A stretch of 45,395 nucleotides of DNA from CAYXGZ01 sp964464755 (lineage in GTDB: Bacteria > Planctomycetota > MHYJ01 > JACPRB01): contig CAYXGZ010000029.1 of NCBI GenBank assembly GCA_964464755.1, positions 1 to 45,395 of the forward strand, in the 5' to 3' direction. Of the stretch, positions 42,409-45,395 are shown piece after piece (position 1 is the first letter of the stretch; each line of letters opens with the position of its first letter). Under the pieces are notes generated by a model, which saw only the letters and a program-made list of their open reading frames with translations, did not search any database and was not told the DNA's origin. The translations under genes were made by a program, and so were the position numbers.

Positions 42409-43938
42409 TCACTTCCTGAGGATCTCTTTAGCGGTCTCGATATTCCCTTTGATGATGTCCCGGATACCGACCTTCAACTTGTTGCTAAGGTCGATCGTCA
42501 ATTGTGTCGCCACGAATGCGTTGATGGCGGCCTGCTGGAGCAGATCGACAATCGCATCAATGTCCTTCTGACTTGGGATTCCGAACTCAACAAACCCTGC
42601 GATTCGCGCCTTGTCCTCCAATTTCACACAGGCAAGAAAAGCGGCGAGTCCGGTCGCTTCGTTCCATTTCCCTTCGTCAAAAGCATTAGCTTCCTGTACG
42701 GCCAAAAAGTGCCAACCTGCCGCGACCTCCTTAGGTAGGGCAGCGGCAATCATCGCACCTACCCCTGCCATTCGGCATGGGTCTTCGAAGGTAGACCCCC
42801 TACCGGTTAGGTCTTTCGCGTATCTCTGCAGTTCCTCGCTATAGATCATGCGCACGGTGCGCAGATACCTCATGCATCCGATGTTCGGGTACTTGGCGAA
42901 CTCTGCGCCCATGCCTACCAGTAGTTCGTCGATCCTCTCACCATTCAGAAGCAAGAGCCACATAGGAGCCGTTCTTGCAATCTCTCGCTTCGTTGGATCA
43001 AAGACTCGGGCGATGAATCCACACCAATGCGCGGCGGGGATTGGCTTCGAGGTCTTATAGTTCCATTCAATCCGCTCTTCGGATCCCTTTGCCGTGGTTC
43101 TCCATATTTCATCGAGGGTATACCCTACCTCCTCCGCGTCAGAAGGCCATACAGAGTAGCAGGACACATCAACGGTCAGCTCACTCTTCTTGCAATTCTT
43201 TACATCCGTAACCGACACGGTGAGCCCGAATGGGTCTGCCTTGACAGCCTTTGAGTCCTTCCAAGGAGGAGGAAAGATGACCCAACTTGAAATTGCGCAG
43301 CAATACGGACGGCCGTCACGCATTTTGCTGGAGTGTTTACAAGTGATCGCGACGTTGCACGAACATGGCTTCGGAGGGTCCTCGTCCTGAGGGTGGTCCT
43401 CTTTCCAATGGGGATCGCCTGGGCCTCTGGGTGGAGGAAAGTCGTCCTCCCAAGGAAAGCGTCCATTCGCTCCTATGTCAGCATGCCAAAGCGGACTATC
43501 CCCTTTAAAGTGAAGCCCTCCTGTTTCAGAGAGTCCGGAGAGATCGACCACGAGGTTCTTGATCAGAAAAGAATTACTCAGGCGCGGACGCCCCACTATA
43601 CCTGGGACCACCGGATGACTCGCGGCGTCAGGGAGCATAGGGGGTGAAGGTAATGGAGCAGGTCCTGCCGCGACGACCGGAGGGAGTTGGAGTGGTAACT
43701 CGGACTTGCCTATTGCGTTTGACGTGGCTAGTTTGGCCAGCGCCTCCTGCCTGGCTCGCTGGGCCCGGTCGAAGCCCCCAGGGGCCACCAGATCGCTCTC
43801 CAGGGAAACCCAGTAGTCCTCGCGGCCGGTGGCCGGGTTGTGCGGGACGTAGTAGAAGCTCTGCAGGCCGTACCGGGGACCGACCTCCCGCGCGATCTGC
43901 GCGGCGTAGGCCTGGCGCGGGTCCAACGTCGTGCCCAT
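42409..43938 (-). CDS. Modular array protein A (shared N-terminal module, unique C-terminus)
   Basis: 509 residues from ATG 43938 with GAGGAG upstream. Residues 1-70 are the array module. A Pro-rich linker (80-120) precedes the motif LIKNLVVDLSGL at 125-136 and NGRF at 158-161. The rest is unique: a Pro/Asp-rich hinge, a Cys-containing stretch (PCSCNVAITCKHS, RPYCCAI), a beta region (LTVDVSCYSVWPSD) and a helical C-terminal half (for example VEFGIPSQKDIDAIVDLLQQ). No signal peptide or catalytic motif recognised. Sequence identity to B collapses right after the module, as in polymorphic proteins. Confidence 0.78.
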   Translation of the reverse strand: MGTTLDPRQAYAAQIAREVGPRYGLQSFYYVPHNPATGREDYWVSLESDLVAPGGFDRAQRARQEALAKLATSNAIGKSELPLQLPPVVAAGPAPLPSPPMLPDAASHPVVPGIVGRPRLSNSFLIKNLVVDLSGLSETGGLHFKGDSPLWHADIGANGRFPWEDDFPPPRGPGDPHWKEDHPQDEDPPKPCSCNVAITCKHSSKMRDGRPYCCAISSWVIFPPPWKDSKAVKADPFGLTVSVTDVKNCKKSELTVDVSCYSVWPSDAEEVGYTLDEIWRTTAKGSEERIEWNYKTSKPIPAAHWCGFIARVFDPTKREIARTAPMWLLLLNGERIDELLVGMGAEFAKYPNIGCMRYLRTVRMIYSEELQRYAKDLTGRGSTFEDPCRMAGVGAMIAAALPKEVAAGWHFLAVQEANAFDEGKWNEATGLAAFLACVKLEDKARIAGFVEFGIPSQKDIDAIVDLLQQAAINAFVATQLTIDLSNKLKVGIRDIIKGNIETAKEILRK

Positions 43939-44735
43939 GAACTCCTCGTTCTTGCTCGCAGCCGGATGTTCTAGCCTAGAAAGCCTGGTTCGAATCGCCC
44001 CGAAATCGACTGGCCGTTCAGGCCGATAACCCCCGAAGCTAGATTGGCCGCCGGCTTCAGGCCGCTCAGGTCGACCGATAGGCCTCCGAGCACCGTGCGG
44101 CCGGATGGAGCCAAGTCCAGCGCGGCCTGGCTGGTCGCCAGGAGCCCGACATCGGCGGGAGCGAAGCCCAAGGATGGTACGGCCGGGGGCGAATACGGTT
44201 CGGCGAGACCCGCAGGGGCCGGCGCCGCGACCGTGGCGGCGGGAGTCGCCGGGAGGGGCGCCGGAAAGGGCGGCAACGGCAGCGGAGGAAGCGGGGCGGG
44301 GATTGGAGGCGGCACGAATCCAGCGGCGGTCTCGCCGCCACTGGGGCTACTGCTCGAGCTCCTCGCAAAGGGATTGGGAGGCCATGTATAGCCTCCTTCG
44401 GTCATCAGGCGGACGGTCGTGGGGTGTGGTTCGACACCGCCATCCCAGCTCTCGAAGATGTTGTGAACCAGCGAAGTCTCGTTAGAGAGCTGGTTCCACT
44501 GCCTCTGCTTCTCGGCGGTCCACTGCTCGGAGAATGTCTTCGCTTGTCCGTTCGAATCCAGGTAGGCCGTGCCGATAGAAGGGTACCTGGCCTTGATCGT
44601 CGGAAAGTAGTCGCGCAACGCCTGGAGGACCTCACTGTATCCCATCCTGATCGCTCCCGAAGCTTCCGTTCTTTAGTAGCGCCCGCGCCTACACGCCGCC
44701 CGTGAATCGCCCGGTGATCGCCTCCGGGCCGAGCC
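43742..44735. repeat. Duplicated array segment, copy 1
   Basis: The partner of 39671-40667: module of protein A, the gap, the complete companion gene and the 3' end of the small tag-protein gene. Identity is highest in the module, gap, linker and tag, and lower in the N-terminal domain of the companion. Confidence 0.8.
43971..44645 (-). CDS. Pro-rich tagged companion protein, unit 1
   Basis: 224 residues, paralogue of the unit 2 companion. N-terminal domain 1-95 (MGYSEVLQALRDYFPTIKAR, FESWDGGVEPHPTTVRLM), Ser/Pro linker 96-150, tag 185-218 (LGGLSVDLSGLKPAANL and GQSISGRF). The last eight residues after GRF (EPGFLG type) are conserved in all three copies, including the unit 3 remnant. It is located 43 bases after the small tag protein gene and 32 bases before protein A. 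Unknown family, no signal peptide. Confidence 0.72.
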   Translation of the reverse strand: MGYSEVLQALRDYFPTIKARYPSIGTAYLDSNGQAKTFSEQWTAEKQRQWNQLSNETSLVHNIFESWDGGVEPHPTTVRLMTEGGYTWPPNPFARSSSSSPSGGETAAGFVPPPIPAPLPPLPLPPFPAPLPATPAATVAAPAPAGLAEPYSPPAVPSLGFAPADVGLLATSQAALDLAPSGRTVLGGLSVDLSGLKPAANLASGVIGLNGQSISGRFEPGFLG

Positions 44736-44931
44736 CGAAGGTCCCCGGATCCAGGTTGGCCGCGGGCTTGATCGCCTCCAAGCCGAGCGAAGCCGACCCC
44801 AGGAGGTAGGCCGACGGCGAGGCCGGCACGTTCGCCATCCCGACTTGGTCGGCGCCGGCGAGCTGGGCGGGCATGAAGTTCACCCCGCCGCCCCCGCTAG
44901 CGCCGCCACAGCCGCAACCGTTGGGTCCCAT
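44689..44931 (-). CDS. 80-residue Gly/Cys-rich tag protein
   Basis: ATG 44931 has an excellent GGAGGG four bases away. The N-terminus is Gly/Cys-rich (MGPNGCGCGGASGGGGVNF). The second half (42-76) is a variant of the array tag: LLGSASLGLEAIKPAANL, then GLGPEAITGRF. It is the only complete copy; a 47-base orphan tail occurs at 40621. It may be the founding member of the array or a structural or signal peptide. A RiPP precursor is conceivable from size and composition, but no modification enzyme is visible. Confidence 0.65.
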   Translation of the reverse strand: MGPNGCGCGGASGGGGVNFMPAQLAGADQVGMANVPASPSAYLLGSASLGLEAIKPAANLDPGTFGLGPEAITGRFTGGV

Positions 44932-44942
44932 GTCGCCCTCCT

Positions 44943-45269
44943 TCAGAGTCCGAGCAGGTGGTCCATGAGTTCGTCGCGCTCTTTCGCAGTGAGCGCCTTC
45001 TTCTTCGATCGCTTGGCCTTCAACGCCTCGATCCGCTTCGCGCGCTTCAAGGCGGCGGCCTGCTCCTTCGCCCGATCCTTGGCCCCCTTCTCCAGCGAGG
45101 CCTTGAGGGCGGGCCCGGGCTCGACGAGGACGCGGAACATCTCCAGGCCCCGGGCGTCCTGCGCCACGTACCAGGCGGATCCCCCGGCATCGACCTCGCG
45201 CCAGTGGCTGCGCGCCGCTTGGGCGCCAGAGGCCGGCGGTTTCCCCGTCCACGTCGTCCGATTGTTCAT
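44943..45269 (-). CDS. Small Lys/Ala-rich helical protein
   Basis: 108 residues. A short N-terminal beta part (SHWREVDAGGSAWYVAQDARGLEMFRVLVEPG) is followed by a strongly charged helix, probably coiled coil (EKGAKDRAKEQAAALKRAKR and on), ending DELMDHLLGL. It starts three bases after the preceding stop and ends 11 bases before the small tag gene, so it is part of the same transcript. No family recognised. Confidence 0.6.
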   Translation of the reverse strand: MNNRTTWTGKPPASGAQAARSHWREVDAGGSAWYVAQDARGLEMFRVLVEPGPALKASLEKGAKDRAKEQAAALKRAKRIEALKAKRSKKKALTAKERDELMDHLLGL

Positions 45270-45272
45270 GAC

Positions 45273-45395
45273 CTAGACCCGCGCCAGGCGATACAGGGAA
45301 AGGTCCCCCGTGAATCCGAAGGGACTGTTGGTCAGGACCATTGTACATCTGGCCGCGCCATTGGCGATAGCGGCCGGATAATCCCTTGACACTCT
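45273..45395 (-). CDS. C-terminal end of an unidentified protein (partial, right edge)
   Basis: A minus-strand frame enters from the right edge and ends at TAG 45275-45273, giving about 40 residues (containing RVSRDYPAAIANGAARC and ending LSLYRLARV). Only three bases separate it from the next start, showing that the minus-strand operon continues beyond the window. No function can be assigned. Confidence 0.5.
   Translation of the reverse strand, partial: RVSRDYPAAIANGAARCTMVLTNSPFGFTGDLSLYRLARV

Larger units (their letters stand above)
28669..45395. mobile_element. Putative integrative island at tRNA-His (right end outside window)
   Basis: The left boundary is set by the recombinase running into tRNA-His. 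To the right, base composition drops and becomes patchy (by eye, lowest between about 31800 and 36400), codon bias weakens, and all confident genes are on the minus strand with no housekeeping function. I found no second copy of the tRNA-His 3' end in the window, so the right junction should lie beyond 45395, or the core is shorter than I can recognise. Confidence 0.5.

Noticed and set aside
39900..43990. GGTTCGAATC in the array (39908 and about 43988) as a second copy of the tRNA-His T-arm (attR)
   Set aside because: The match is short, lies within the coding sequence of the companion tail (GRFEPGFLG) and is part of the array duplication, so it is not evidence for an attachment site.
44689..44931. 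Tag motif as an encapsulin cargo-loading peptide
   Set aside because: SLGLEAIK is only loosely like known cargo peptides, and no shell protein gene is in the window. Kept only as one possible reading of the shared tag.
1..45395. CRISPR array or rRNA genes
   Set aside because: No regularly spaced direct repeats and no rRNA-like conserved segments were seen.

Overview
The window is about 28.7 kb of very GC-rich bacterial chromosome followed by about 16.7 kb of an accessory island with visibly lower and more mixed GC. The backbone fits a planctomycete-like bacterium: a kinase fused to sulfatase-modifying-factor (FGE) domains, a BtpA-family protein, a two-GAF protein, many signal-peptide proteins of unknown function, and strong G/C preference at third codon positions. 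No rRNA or other taxonomic marker is present, so this assignment is an inference.

Region 1 (1-15978, + strand) is a tightly packed operon-like run, many stops and starts overlapping by 1-4 bases. An RseB-like periplasmic protein and an LTXXQ-repeat periplasmic protein come first, then a complete type II secretion core in the order gspE-F-G-H-I-J-K-L-M, a GspC/PilP-like gene, and gspD (an unusually large secretin). A TPR lipoprotein and an exported M6-type metalloprotease, a plausible substrate, close the run. Region 2 (15975-28598) is ordinary housekeeping and accessory backbone: an S9 prolyl oligopeptidase-like enzyme, tRNA-Leu(CAA), a degenerate AMP-binding protein, a TPR protein, exported or membrane proteins of unknown role, a transmembrane Ser/Thr kinase with two FGE-like domains, BtpA and a double-GAF protein.

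Region 3 begins at tRNA-His (28649-28726). A large serine recombinase on the minus strand ends inside the tRNA gene, as expected for an element integrated there. After a poorly coding stretch (about 30627-31815) comes a run of minus-strand genes to the right edge. It is a three-unit modular array. Each unit pairs a protein with a shared 60-70 residue N-terminal module (core VPHNPATGRED) and an unrelated C-terminal region with, upstream, a Pro-rich companion (or its remnant) and, downstream, unrelated exported proteins: HEAT-like lipoproteins, a double WD40 propeller or small lipoproteins. A short motif (LLGxxSVDLSGL...GRF) recurs in otherwise unrelated proteins of the array. Duplicated DNA, truncated tails at unit junctions and an 11-C homopolymer at one of them suggest cassette shuffling and perhaps phase variation. 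I recognise no described system in it; its function is unknown, and it is the part most worth pursuing.
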